Assembly: GCA_032622095.1 (NCBI GenBank)
Contig: CP136061.1
Location: 249,253,582-249,317,581, forward strand
DNA: 64,000 bases
Direction: 5' to 3'
Source: Siphonodentalium dalli
Lineage: Eukaryota > Mollusca > Scaphopoda > Gadilida > Siphonodentaliidae
The notes under the pieces are model-generated. The model did no database searches and had not been told where the DNA came from. It saw only the letters and a list, made by a program, of their open reading frames with translations. Within the stretch, counting starts at the first letter, position 1. Each line of letters begins with the position of its first letter. Below are positions 47,952 to 59,764 of the stretch, one piece after another. The position numbers were made by a program, and so were the translations under genes.

Positions 47952-49069
47952 TTAAAAGTATAGATCAAGAGTGCACGCGTTGAATAAATGTTGGATGGCG
48001 TGTTGTATAATATGGCATCTCGTACTATAGCATATGCACCACCAGTTTATGCGCATCCATCCACTGAACGTTTGAACTTTTTACTTTTGTTATTATTTTG
48101 TTATTCTCTGGAATAGCTTTATCTGAGTTGAGGAGCATCTCAATATGCCATTCCGATCGAAACATGAATTGCCATGAATGTGCATGATAATAATATTTTC
48201 TGACATATTTATTATTAGATCATCATAATATCAATATCTAAGATAATAACACTTAAAACACTGGTACGCATAACAAGTATATGTTATATGGACACGGAGC
48301 TCGTGCACACATATACGCATGTAACTTTGATAGATGTTGAGAAAAATAACAGCGACAACATGATGCCTATCCGAAGCAGAGACAATTTACGCACCTCACA
48401 GCATAACTACCGCTCCCCAAATAATAAATTAAAATAGACTAAAAACATTGTGCCGTAATTGGGGAAATATCGCACATGATATATGAAGGTTAAATGGTCT
48501 CGAGGAACGTTAAAAGTATAAAAAAATTCATTTGGGAACCAAATTTCTTCAAAATTAACCGCAGTGTCACAACGCGAAAGTGATATGTATGCTGTTGTTG
48601 TAACTGGAGATTTGGAACTCTGAATGCATCTTTAACAAGCCTGTAACAATACGTTCACTGCCACGGAACCACCCAACGAAAACAATATTTGAAACGACAC
48701 AGTCCTGTTGCCGTGACAAAAGTTAAGTGACAACTATGGGCTTCCATATATACATGTAGTGATACGATATTTACCTTTGAAACGGTGCGCAGGTAGCAAA
48801 TAAATCGATATAATGGATTCCGAAACCACGTATTTAGTGGGCTTGGTGAATTAGTTTATGTGGGTAATCCATGTGGGAAACGTTAAATATTTTCAAATGG
48901 AATTGTAGAAGGGACACGTGGCCACACTGATGTCACTAAGTTATTTTGTTTGGGTAAAATGGGGTTTTGCGTTGTTTGCGTACGAATGCCAAAGCTACAT
49001 TCGAAGACAAATTTCTGCCACTTGGCTTACATATTTTCGAAAATGTCACTCTAAAATGAAGTGGTTATT
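47952..49069. other. No recognisable gene
   Basis: AT-rich sequence with no coding or repeat structure I can support. Confidence 0.5.
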
Positions 49070-49310
49070 ATTATAACCACTTGATTTTCGAGTTATCCAT
49101 CTTACAACAGCAATTTGCCCGTTTGAGCACGTGGTTCTGGACAAGTTCTGGTCCACAAACAATACAAACAGCAAACTCCAAACATCGATATCTAATCACT
49201 CTGAGCTTTGATGGGTGGGTTCCTCGACTCGAATCAAATATTTTTTACCCCCAAGCCAAAGAAATAGTAATTTAGGAGCGTCTGGTCGGATTGAGTACCT
49301 TTAAATTCGA
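49070..49310. mobile_element. TTAA-type MITE, family B, right part
   Basis: Contains TTCCTCGACTCGAATCAAAT and ends GAGTACCT followed by TTAA. Confidence 0.75.
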
Positions 49311-49400
49311 GTCATAATTGTGTACTTGCCTTGAGGGCTGATTGAAAAGTTACTACATTGAGGAGTCTTTTAAGCATACCGATGCTGATAATTAAATTAA

Positions 49401-49918
49401 AGGGATACTGTAAGCCATTTTCAATAAATTCCCGGTGATAACAATTCTGTAAACGTTCAGGTTAATAGGTTATCTTAAAATCGAAGTTAATAATTTGATG
49501 TAAATTTAATTTATGGCTAGAGCCATAAATTGAATTACGAATTTCCGCGTACAAGACGTAATCAAAATAATTCACGGATATTGGATTGGGCAACGCGTGG
49601 CACACGTGATCGTATAACAAATTATGTTGATACTGGGCGTAAACTCAAGCCACTCACTGACTAGTGACTAACCAATGACTTAAATGAGTAAATGGGACCA
49701 GTATGCATATAATATAACATTTATTTGATACATTTGCTTGAAAACTGTCCAAATATTACTCGATAACGACAATTGGTAATTTCGCATTCCGGCTAATCTG
49801 CCATCCGTAACATTACTTCGTACTCAACAAACGTTCAAATAATGGAAATCTGGTTACCTTATTCTACGGCTCAGAGACTAGATAGAAACCAACAACAACA
49901 TTTGGGTACAGTATCCCT
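49401..49918. mobile_element. TTAA-type MITE, family C, copy 2 (opposite orientation)
   Basis: TTAA both sides, termini AGGGATACTGTA / TACAGTATCCCT. The interior is the reverse complement of 43801-44379, about 60 bases shorter. Confidence 0.9.
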
Positions 49919-50833
49919 TTAAGCAATGGCCATTAAATAAGTTCAAATATATTTCTATCAGTTATTATATCAGAAAATATTGAAAAACAGATACTTCAAG
50001 AATCCCATTGAAACATTATTTTGATAACACTGCACAGTGGTGATATTTATAATCACATCCCTGATCACATTGGAATTTCTAAACCATTTGTCAAGGAGCA
50101 ATTATATAGACTTCAGACAACCTGTGAAATCACCAAGAGAAAATTCCCCCATATATTTTTTGTGTAAAGACACTTATAAGCTGCTATAACCCGGAGTTAC
50201 AAAGGCTATGATCCTCACGTGATGTCAAGATGGGTCTTATGGATTTTGGATATGGATATAGCCATGTATCTAGGTCGCGGAATGACACATTGAGATGTCC
50301 TCAACTCAGACCAAGCTTCAAAATCGCTCCTGATTTTGGAACATGTCCATTTGTCTGCGACCCAACCACCTCGGCTGCGGAGACACTCTAAAATAAAAAC
50401 CCTTTCACCGAGAGTTTTAGCTGGGGACTGGAGTCCAGAATGCATCTTTGATGAAAGTATTGATCTGCAAATATGGTGATAAAATTTAGATGCATAACTC
50501 TGAAGCATGTCAGTCCCTTGTGATGCTTCTTGCTGTTGGCATTTACCGTGGCGACCATGAATAAAGAAGAGAACTTCACTTATCCTGGCAAATAAATAAA
50601 TAAACGACCCATTTGCTAATCATAGCGTGTATATGAACCTTAGAAAAATGACATACATAGCTGGTGAGACTATCTAGTCAGGGGACACTATCCAGTCAGG
50701 GGTATATACCCGATACTTTGAGATATACCAACAACTGCACTGCGTGTATATCATCAGTTAAATGTGGAACTCGTGTTGCATGTCGTATGCATTGAGTTAA
50801 TTTGACTGTCATCGATGTGATGTTCACTTAAAC
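49919..50833. other. No recognisable gene; upstream of the lectin-like gene
   Basis: A minus-strand frame of 97 residues at 50508-50215 has no motif I recognise. ATCTAGTCAGGGG/ATCCAGTCAGGGG is a short tandem at 50670-50700. Confidence 0.4.
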
Positions 50834-51520
50834 ATGTTCGTGTCAAACGTCCTGCCTTGTTCAGTAGTAATATGGATTATTGTACAAGTTACAGCGCACC
50901 ATGTTTACATAAAAAGAACCGAGAATAATCTGCGCTGCAGGAAACTTTGTGAATACCAGGCACAGTGTTTGAGGTTCTACTTCAACAAAAAGAGATGTTT
51001 GATGATTACCGACCATTATAGTCTGTATGGGGAGGAAGTCCCTAAATCAGAAATATCAGGAAACGGTTGTACACAGGTAAACATCTGTAGGGATGGAGAA
51101 TTGTGTGTTCCGACTGGAAGCCATCTGCCAGGACCAGGATACAGATGCGAAGCAATAAAAGAGAGATTCGACATCCAGACAGAAGAACTGAGTCATAATG
51201 ATGCAGATAGTTATTGTGTAGCTCGTGGAGGACACTTGTTGAAAGTGAGAAGCTATGATCATTGGCTGGAGATTGTAAGCTATATCCGAGGACATCCATA
51301 TCTTAGCAGCATACGAGGATTCTGGATCAATGGTCGGAAAATGAACAATGGCACCTGGATTAACCAAGTCAGCACTACAAAAGTCAGTGGCCAGCCTTAC
51401 CTCATCTGGTACCCAGGCAACCCAAGTGGAGATGGTGATTGCTTGGACCTCCACAGATTCACATATCTGATGAATGATCTGTCCTGCTCAAAGCACACGG
51501 TGGCATTTATTTGTGAGTGA
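50834..51520 (+). CDS. Secreted C-type-lectin-like protein, single exon
   Basis: 228 residues, uninterrupted, ATG to TGA. Residues 1-21 form a signal peptide (CSVVIWIIVQVTA core). Residues about 30-70 are a Cys-rich, apple/PAN-like stretch (CRKLCEYQAQCLRFYFNKKR). Residues 84-110 have an EGF-like spacing (CRDGELCVPTGSHLPGPGYRC). Residues 113-228 form a C-type lectin-like domain: SYCVARGGHLLKV, then GFWINGRK, then WYPGNPSGDGDCLDL, then MNDLSC, ending FICE. The usual EPN-type sugar/calcium triplet reads NPS and the WND motif is MND, so calcium-dependent sugar binding may be altered or lost. No introns are seen, whereas lectin genes of this sort often have them, so a retrocopy or one exon of a longer gene is possible. 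Probable role: extracellular recognition. Confidence 0.85.
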   Translation: MFVSNVLPCSVVIWIIVQVTAHHVYIKRTENNLRCRKLCEYQAQCLRFYFNKKRCLMITDHYSLYGEEVPKSEISGNGCTQVNICRDGELCVPTGSHLPGPGYRCEAIKERFDIQTEELSHNDADSYCVARGGHLLKVRSYDHWLEIVSYIRGHPYLSSIRGFWINGRKMNNGTWINQVSTTKVSGQPYLIWYPGNPSGDGDCLDLHRFTYLMNDLSCSKHTVAFICE

Positions 51521-52554
51521 TCATACTGCTAGAACTGAAAGGAGAAAATACTTTATTCTTGAGTCATGCATGGGCATAACAAAATTTGTGGAATTAGTTA
51601 TTGTGCTTACATTCCATATGTATTTATTTTATATTGATTGCATATATGTATATATTGATGCATATATGTATATATTGATTGTATGTATGTGTGTTATAGA
51701 CTCGAAATGTGCTCGACAGATCCGACTCAAATTTGGTATGTGGGTCTACTTTGATCACGGGAACACAATATGAGGGTTCAATTTCGCGTGCGTCCGTGTC
51801 TTTGAGTTTGACCTCGCTCATATACGCTAATATAGTCGTTGATTGATGTTTGATGGCAATATATACATGAACACCCACCGTTTATCCTGACCACTGGGCG
51901 TCGCAATCTTGAAACGAACAAACCTAACCGGCCGGGTATCCGACAGTGATACAGCTAGCGTCTGCATGCACAAACCATTGTTCGATCGGTCCAGAAACAT
52001 TCCTATATGAACGTCTTTCTCGGAAAGAATTGGCCGCACAAACATTTCAGCGGCATATCAATTCGTTCGAGATAAATGATTGAACCAATCTACCCTAACA
52101 AGGGGGAAGATTTCACGGTTTTATGTCGCACGAATAGTATTGGCTGGTTGCCAGGTATTCAAACTCAACATCGGAACGCGGCTTTTTATTTGAAATCATT
52201 TGTGAGCAGTTGTGGCGGCGAGGAAGTCAAATTCTATGTCCATCATAACATGGGTCGCCTTGGTTGGAGAAGTTGAAACTAAACCTCAACCAAATTTGTT
52301 GTCAAGTTGATGTGGGGGGCTTATATGTCCTTGACCCTAAAACGACCTTGACCTCTGTTGAAAGACATCTCACTTAAAGGGCCATTTTGCTAGATATGTG
52401 TTGCGATGTGCGCGCTTATGTCAATATTCAGAGGCCTCTTATAGCTATCCTTGATAAATATACCGGTATCGAGGCTCCTACATAATTGAGTCTGTATCTG
52501 ACGAACAGAAACATGGGAGTACGATATCAATTTGAAATTGACCTCCATAGATAA
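51521..52554. other. No firm gene; repeat-like segment at 51695-51850
   Basis: 51695-51850 has the CCGACTCAAATTTGGTATGT and GGGTTCAATTTCGCGTGCG layout of Helitron-like core units. A 72-residue minus-strand frame (52045-51827) faintly resembles a discoidin-like C-terminus (VRFVRFKIATPSG) but lacks splice support. Confidence 0.35.
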
Positions 52555-52991
52555 TCTATTATATATTTGAGGAAAGTTTGTGGTCTGTGTGTGTGGGTGT
52601 GTGTGTGTGTGTTTCCGCGATGGAATCGGAAACGGCTAACCGATTTTGACGAAACTTGGTACGGGTATGTAGTTTGACCCGAGGAGTAACATGGGCATAT
52701 CCGTTTGCCCGTGCGGCGTGACCTTGACCTTCAAATGACCTTGAACTCAAGGTCTCCGCTGAGCCGATTTCCACCAAATTTGGTATGTGGGGGTAGTTTC
52801 AGGCGCTGAGCAATTTCGTCACACCCGGATGCCCGTGCGGCGTGACCTTGACCTTTTAAATGACATTGAACCTGTATCTCGGTATCCGCTGGGCCGATTT
52901 CCACCATTTTTTGGGGTGTTGGTGTAGATGGGGATGCCAACAAATTTCGTCCCACCGAGATGCCCGTCAGACGGGTACCCAGCTAACCTAA
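52555..52991 (+). mobile_element. Helitron-like element, second family
   Basis: A^TCTATTATATATTTGAGG start, a (TG)n tract, then two or more units with GCCGATTTCCACCAAATTTG and GCGTGACCTTGACCTT. The 3' hairpin GCCCGTCAGACGGG is followed by CTAA^T. Same architecture as 37561-39527 with different core sequence. No Rep/helicase. Confidence 0.7.
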
Positions 52992-53029
52992 TATATAGTT
53001 TGGGACTTTAGTCTGTTAGCTATGGCCGG

Positions 53030-53310
53030 GAAAACTTCCGGACGGGTTTCGACGAAACTTGATACCTAAGCGTACGTTTGTCCGGGAAGTGTTTTGGACG
53101 GGTCAAATTGTGATGCTTGATCTTCAAAATGGTCGATTCAAGATCAAATCTGGTAATACTGGCGGATTTCGACGAAATTCGATAGCTAGGGATACTTTTG
53201 TCCGGGCAGTGTTTTGGACGGCTCAACTCGTAACCCCGACCTGACATTGACATTGAAAACGGTCAATTCAAGGTCAAATATGGTCAAATTTCGCATAACT
53301 AGATCCGACG
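53030..53310 (+). repeat. Two units of the GACGAAATTTGATACC / ACGGGTCAA repeat
   Basis: Same family as 1290-1480 and 25690-26230; here TTGATCTTCAAAATGG replaces the TGACCTT pair in unit 1. Confidence 0.75.
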
Positions 53311-54595
53311 AAGCACCGCGTGTGGTTGCCCGTTACGTGTCACGTACGATCATATTAATGACCCAGAGCTCGGTCGTGTATAGGTAACATGCGGGCGTAT
53401 TTACTTGTGACGTCACACATAAATTACAGTATACCGTGAATGAGAAAATTTTAGCGAACCAACATTTTCGCGAAAAAATCACGTGACTTCCGGTAGTTGT
53501 TTCACAAAATCGCGGAATCGGCAACGAAACGAATTTGCTACTTCACAGCTTCCGATATCTATGGCAATGGACCACTGAAGTATTTATTTATTTATACACA
53601 GTAAGTTGTTATGAATATATAATTACAACTACTTTCGTTTTCGTCGAAATGCGGGCATTTGATTGGTCGAGAGGCTACCGCGTGACCTGCGTCTATCAGT
53701 GCATAGACTTTGCAGTAGACGAGTCACATCGCGTAGTGACACTTTAAGAAAATTGGGCGAGTCTATAACCGTCGCCCCACACGACGTCCCCGGATGACGC
53801 GAAAGCGCGGAACGAGAATTCCATTAGAATTTCAGTGAAAAAACAACTCGAAAACTCAATGCTAGAAACATTTGAACAAGTTGTTGATGTCTATATTGCA
53901 TGTTTCTGCTTCTTATGGACACTATACTATACTTATGTCTGTTCATTTCAGCCGTATTCAGGTTTTGGTAACGCTCGACTGAACACTCAAAATTCGTGCC
54001 GCGTTTTTCATTTGTCCAATTTTCGAAAGAGCGTCTATGACAACGTGTATAGTTACTGTGAACAGAAATTATCATGAATCAGGCTGATCAACATGGCAAA
54101 TTTTATTGGATATAAATAAAATGTATTACCCGATTACAACCCTATTAACATTTTCCTGCTTCATAACAATGCTAACGACATGACATTTGTCACGAGTACA
54201 TTAGATATGATCAGGGCATTTGTTTACAAATTACATCGGGCTGGAGTCTGGACTGGTCTGGAGTTAATAATTTTACCGGAGATCGCGGATTCGACTCTGT
54301 GTGTGTTGATAATTATTGGGTTGTTATCGAGTCATTTTAAACGTAAATCGTAGCCAAACAAGTCATTCTTTTTATCATGGATAGTTCATTGCTGAAAATT
54401 GAAATTGCAGTGTAGATATTTATTTTCTGAAAGTTTTCTTGGCGAAGTTGCTCGTTGACAATTTCGGCCAATTTATTTCGGCCCATCAACCAAATTCCGA
54501 GATCGTCCAACGGAAAATCATGTTTTGGCAATTAATTTTCTGAGATGGATTAATAGTAGATAGTTGAAAATAAAGTGTTATAGTTGTAATTATAA
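53311..54595. other. No recognisable gene
   Basis: A plus-strand frame of 80 residues (53835-54077) is not supported by any motif. Confidence 0.4.
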
Positions 54596-54755
54596 GCCAT
54601 CAACGTCGTTTTTCGGTTGATCTATGAGCGTATAGACCGATCAGTAGACGAATAACATACTTAGTATAATCCGCTTCGCGGAATTATACAGTATGTTATT
54701 CGTCTACTGATCGGTCTATACGCTCATAGATCAACCGAAAAACGACGTTGATGGC
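54596..54755. repeat. 160-bp near-perfect palindrome
   Basis: Arms of about 65-75 bases beginning GCCATCAACGTCGTTTTTCG fold back on a centre TCCGCTTCGCGGA that is itself a hairpin. Full-length cruciform potential. Confidence 0.95.
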
Positions 54756-56126
54756 ATATATGTTCTGCATAGGTTCATATTAGATCAATTTCATTTGTTA
54801 GCTAAATGAAGCCAGTTACGGCGTCATGACGTTAAAACGTCATTTGTCTCTGCGGGCCAGAATCCAGACATGATTGAACGTGTCATGTCGTCTTCGCTGT
54901 CAACTGATTTCACCTCACTATAGACTATACATCTATTGATTGATTTATTGATTGAGAGTTTAACGTCGTTTTCGTCGCTAGGCTATATATCACGACCATG
55001 CTGGACATGTAAAAGCAGACACGCGCTTCAATTACTAGTTATATTATACCGGCTTGATTTAGTAATGTGTATTAAATTTTAGTCATTTTATTAGTATTTA
55101 AATTCGCGCAGTACTTTTTTCCCACACCCAATGGTGCGCTAATTTAAAACGGAACGACAAATAATACGACTTCAAAGTTTACTGTGTATCCACGGGGAAA
55201 ATAAGATAGGAAAATTGCTTGTAAGAATCACACATATACCAAAACGAAAGCAGAAAACAGGTCACCAAATCCACAAACCACGAGTGAAGCCATGCTCATA
55301 TACACATGTAATCTGAGTTAATAATAATATCACATTAAATTTTAAATGTACATGCAGTGAAGTGTTGGTTTTTTTCTGAAGTCAGCGTGCAGCCAATACG
55401 ATATTATATGTTTTGTTTATTTCTTCCTACTTCATATCAATGGTGCCATATATAACGATTTACCTGATTATTTAAATCACCCGTATTCAACAAAATTTCA
55501 AGAACAAATTAGCTGTGTTCTGTTTAATGTACATTTTGTCGTGATGGTCTTTAATCTACATATATGCTTTAGGGACTGAAACTATCATCAGATCATGTCT
55601 TTTACGAAAAACCGTGGCGAGCGAATTTAATGTGCGTGAAAAATAGTACTGCGCGAATTTAAATACGAGTAAGGTATATATATAATCCACATAATTGTGT
55701 GTATTATATTTCAAGAAAGGACTATGCGCAACGTGTCGTTTTAAACAAAAACTATCGCCTCGAAATTGGGTCATAATTTTTATTTACTCTAGCATATCGG
55801 AAGGTTTAAACGAATACATGTGCATATAAGTGTCATAAAATAGTACTGTAGCTATATATACAATGCAGCATGATCAAATGTCCCTAATATTTCATCTATA
55901 TTTTCCGGTCACTATAAACGCTTTCATTGCAGAAAATTAGCAAAACTTACGAATATACTATGTATTGTACACTTTTCTCAGAATGTACATGGTTATTTTC
56001 AATCTACTGAATTCTGAACTATAATAGTTTAAAAGACTTTTGAGAACATTGCCATTTGATTTTCACAGGTCCGATTTCTGTACATGCATGATATTGAATC
56101 ATGACTTACATTTTGTTTAGTGCCAA
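54756..56126. other. No recognisable gene
   Basis: Two AT-rich blocks are inverted copies: 55075-55115 (TATTTAAATTCGCGCAGTAC) and about 55610-55670, enclosing 0.5 kb, possibly ends of another fold-back element. Confidence 0.45.
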
Positions 56127-56384
56127 CTAATGAGGCCCCCACCCCCTCTTTTCGTACGCCGTATTCCATGCCCTGTTATGCGGTACGCCGTATTCCGGCC
56201 CCTCTGTTAGGAGGTATTCGGTATTCCAAAAATACAGGTATTCGTACGCCGACCTTCCAAAAAATGGAATTTTCATATATTTCTTTGTATTCCATATGGC
56301 TGTTAACTGGTATTCTGTATTCCACCATCTGTGTTAAGTGGTATTCCGTATTCCATGTGGGGTGGGGGTGGGGGCCTCACTAAT
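56127..56384. mobile_element. Short TIR element of GTATTCCGTATTCC repeats
   Basis: Terminal inverted repeats around GAGGCCCCCACCCCC, extending to ACTAATGAGG / CCTCACTAAT. The interior is degenerate GTATTCCGTATTCC and GTACGCCGTATTCC repeats. Confidence 0.75.
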
Positions 56385-56675
56385 CACCCCAATGTTCCAT
56401 AAATACGCGACCTCGTCACATCTATATATACTGTATATATATAACAACGTAGTCAAGTGTAACGAGAATTACCCTTCGAAATGACCAAATTGTAGGTTGT
56501 TTTTGTCTCAAAACTGACATAAATATGCCCAAAAATGAAATGTCGACCGGCAACAATAAATACAACAATATACATTGTGTGTTCTGAGATGTGTGTATGT
56601 TACATGTATATCAACTCGTTAGAGGTATGATTTTTTTTTATCAAAGGCCGATATCTAAACCATAGGCTATATTAA

Positions 56676-58863
56676 CACTGGGGCTCAACGATTCCTCGAG
56701 GATCGGATCTAACAGATTTTTACTCCTGCCCCAATTTGATCGGCTCCGACCCCATTCCGACTTTTAAATTTTTAAAGTTTTTAACCCGCAAAAGAAGAAG
56801 AAAATGACAGAAAGGTGAGTTATAACGTGTATACTTCAATGTATCTTGGTTCAGGATATGACACACCGACACAATCAATGACAATGACCCGAAACAAAGG
56901 TGTAAATGGTTGGTTGAATTCATACTCGGCACGTACTTTTTTTGTATGCATTTCCCATTGATAATTTAACGTGCATCTCCCGACTTGTTATTAACCTTTG
57001 TATATGTAAAATCGCACAGAATGGGGTCTGAATGAATTTAGTGTTTATCACATATCAAAATAAGCCCATAATTTTAGTTATTGATCCAGTAATTACGATG
57101 TATAAGAAATATAACGAAAAATACTCCGACTCATCGGTGAGTTGGTGGTTCGGGTCAGGATCTAACAGGTTTCAAATACTCCGACCCTTACATGATCACC
57201 AGATACGTTCGCACTATGTTTACGACCCCAATGCCACAGTGTAGTATAATTATGACTAAAGGCAATAGCATACGTGATCTTATATAACCTGTTGTCAAAA
57301 TTCTCGGGAAAATGTGTGCATATATATATAGGCCTACATACCAATTGATATGTCATGAACATAAATATAGAAGTCAATTTTGGGGGTCCAACAAAAGCAA
57401 TGACCAATTTTAATTAAAATTCTACACAACACGCATATGCCTGTATTTACTATATAATGTTACATGTAAACTGAATTATTTAAAAATTTATACTTTCAGA
57501 ATATATCCAGGCATTACGGGATCTCTAATAACTTTCGATGATTCCTTGCTCTTGTTGGACTTGTCCATGTCATTGGATGCGGTTGAACGTGAAGAAATTG
57601 AGACTGACATTTCTTCAAACCCGGTCCCGATTGCTTCCTCTACCCCAGTTACCAAACAAAGTGGAATACACCAGTGTGGAATTTGTACCTATTCCACAAA
57701 ATATAAGTCTAACTACACGCGCCATTTAAAGCGTCACGAAGAACCATCCGAATCAGCGTGTTTATCAGGAGATTCTGAAGCGTCCGTAAAGTTGTGCCAC
57801 ATATGTTCCCGCACATTCAATACAACCACCGGCTTGCGTCTGCATGTCCAGACGAAGCACGAGCCGGCAACCACACAGCAGTATAAGTGCAATCAATGCG
57901 GAATGGCGATGTACGGGAAGCATGATTTGGAGTCGCACCTAAATACACACGCCGGTCTTAAACCATACGAATGTGACATCTGTCTATATTATTAGGTAAA
58001 TGCAGTCTTATTTGGGCATGTCTACTACCCAACAGAAGATAGGCAAGTCTTCGTTAATCACCACCTATGACAGCATGAATGGCACGCATATGTACAATTG
58101 TATCATTAGATATCCTTAGATTATGTGGTTAATAGGCCAGCCACAAAAATGTCAGATCTTCCAAGTTATGAACACACTATCTTAAAGATAAATGTGATCA
58201 AAAACACAATTTATAGTGTCAGGTATTCTAGCGACCAGAAAATGGATTATTTTAAATGAAAACGGCAAGAATCTGACACCCATGACCAATGAGACATTTC
58301 AACAAGTTCCAGAAAAAGAATTGACTAATGTGTGTTAAGAGTCGGAGCCGATCAATTTCTACAGATTGGGGTCGGAATATATCAAAATTAGGGTCGGAGC
58401 CGATGTTATAATTTTAAAATTAGTGTTTAAAACAAAAACTCACGACTAATTGAATTCATTTTTGTTTCAATATGCACTCGAACAGTAATAACACGTTATG
58501 CATATGACTTTATTACCATACATATTTATACCCATTCAACAATATGACTTGAACCTCGGTGCTATGTTTTCCCCATCGATTTTGACTGATCTCAGCGTAA
58601 TTAAGGCGCATAAATGGCATAGATATTTGCCAGACGTCATATACAGGTTCTTCGGGTTACTACAATCGAATTTCACTAATTATATGCCAGGCCAATAGGC
58701 AATATAGTGCTCATACTTACCATTTTCAGAGATTTGTTGTCAATTTTCGTACAAAAGCCGCCATTTTGGCATTAAAATCTTGTTTGAGTCGGAATCGAAG
58801 TCCTGTTAGATCCGATTTTGAACCTGTTAGATCCGATCCTCTAGGAATCGTTGAGCCCCAGTG
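56676..58863. mobile_element. 2.19-kb TIR transposon carrying a zinc-finger exon
   Basis: Terminal inverted repeats of about 40 bases with one mismatch, beginning CACTGGGGCTCAACGATTCC, lie at 56676 and 58863. They are flanked by the 5-base duplication ATTAA (56671-56675, 58864-58868). Subterminal GGTCGGAGCCGAT-type repeats occur in inverse at both ends. A CAC start and 5-bp duplication recall Transib-like elements, but no transposase is visible, so the superfamily is open. Confidence 0.85.
57500..57995 (+). CDS. C2H2 zinc-finger exon inside the TIR transposon
   Basis: The acceptor ACTTTCAG ends at 57499. The frame enters with one base completing a codon and runs to TAG at 57993-57995, directly followed by GTAAAT. 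After an acidic Leu-rich lead (SLLLLDLSMSLDAVEREEIE) come three complete C2H2 fingers: HQCGICTYSTKYKSNYTRHL..H, KLCHICSRTFNTTTGLRLHV..KH and YKCNQCGMAMYGKHDLESHL..H. A TGEKPY-like linker (AGLKPYECDIC) leads into a fourth finger cut off after its second Cys. Likely a nucleic-acid-binding protein fragment. The truncation, the intron phase and its place within a transposon suggest a captured host exon. It could instead be a transposon-encoded DNA-binding module. Upstream exons were not found. Confidence 0.75.
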
Positions 58864-59284
58864 ATTAAGGCATATATAATTATCGAAGTCTACTCGCATC
58901 CAAAACGATCAAGCATTCGCTGACATGCGTATAGGCCTAATATATATGCATTTCATGACTATTTGCACGATCCTTCGCATTGTCCGTCTTCTTACTATTC
59001 TTACCGCAAATGTATGTATTATCGTGGGTAGATTAGGTTACCACACATCTTCGGAATGCAGAACCGGCGATATGTTTATTGTCTAACTCCGAAAAACGAC
59101 CATTGTAAATTTCAAAATGTTCAGTTTCAGATTCGCAATATTTCCGATGATTTTGTTCAGGTTCATACAATTTTTGTTCAGGTTCGGACGCATCAAAACG
59201 TCACCGAGAAGCGAAATGCCGAGATGGAGTAGCGTTGTTATTGTGTTTTTGTGCGTATTGTTTATCATCTGTTCGTAAGAAACA
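58864..59284. other. No recognisable gene
   Basis: Flank of the TIR transposon; nothing identifiable. Confidence 0.5.
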
Positions 59285-59455
59285 CGCACGATAAACAGGG
59301 GGTGGGGTCTGAAAAAAATTCCAGACACGTATGCTCCTTTTTTGCTACACACCCCCGACCCCAAATGTTTACCCACCCACCCCCGACCCCAATTTTTTCC
59401 CATTTCATAGAGTTTTTTCCAGCCTTGTTTTGACACCCACCCCCTTGTGGCACGC
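59285..59455. repeat. GGGGGTGGGG/CACCCACCCCC repeat
   Basis: Related to 28715-28870: GACACGTATG, CCCACCCCCGACCCCAA and TTTTTTCC blocks in the same order. Confidence 0.75.
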
Positions 59456-59645
59456 AAAACACAAACATACAGAGAAAACCAGGACCAAACCTCCTACATT
59501 GAGATTCAGTGAATCAAGTATAATGAACAGCAGGACTGGTCTCTACCAGTATATTCTTGACTGCAGTTGACTTTTAATCGTTTTTGTTAAATATCATATT
59601 CCACAGCTCTGCAGTCAATTTATTTTAAAGCTTAGTATATGAATA

Positions 59646-59764
59646 GAGCATGACTTGGAGTTGACTACGCGAATGTAGTGGTCAGTGGGAAGGGTGTAGT
59701 ACATGAGCCGAAGGCGAGTGAACTACACCATTCCCACTGGCCACTACATTCGCGAGATATGCTC
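59646..59764. repeat. Inverted repeat, about 45-base arms
   Basis: CGCGAATGTAGTGGTCAGTG pairs with CACTGGCCACTACATTCGCG around a GAGCCGAAGGCGAG centre. Confidence 0.92.

Noticed and set aside
51827-52045. Possible discoidin/fucolectin-like exon on the minus strand
   Set aside because: A weak resemblance over about 40 residues, an in-frame stop just upstream, and no acceptor found.
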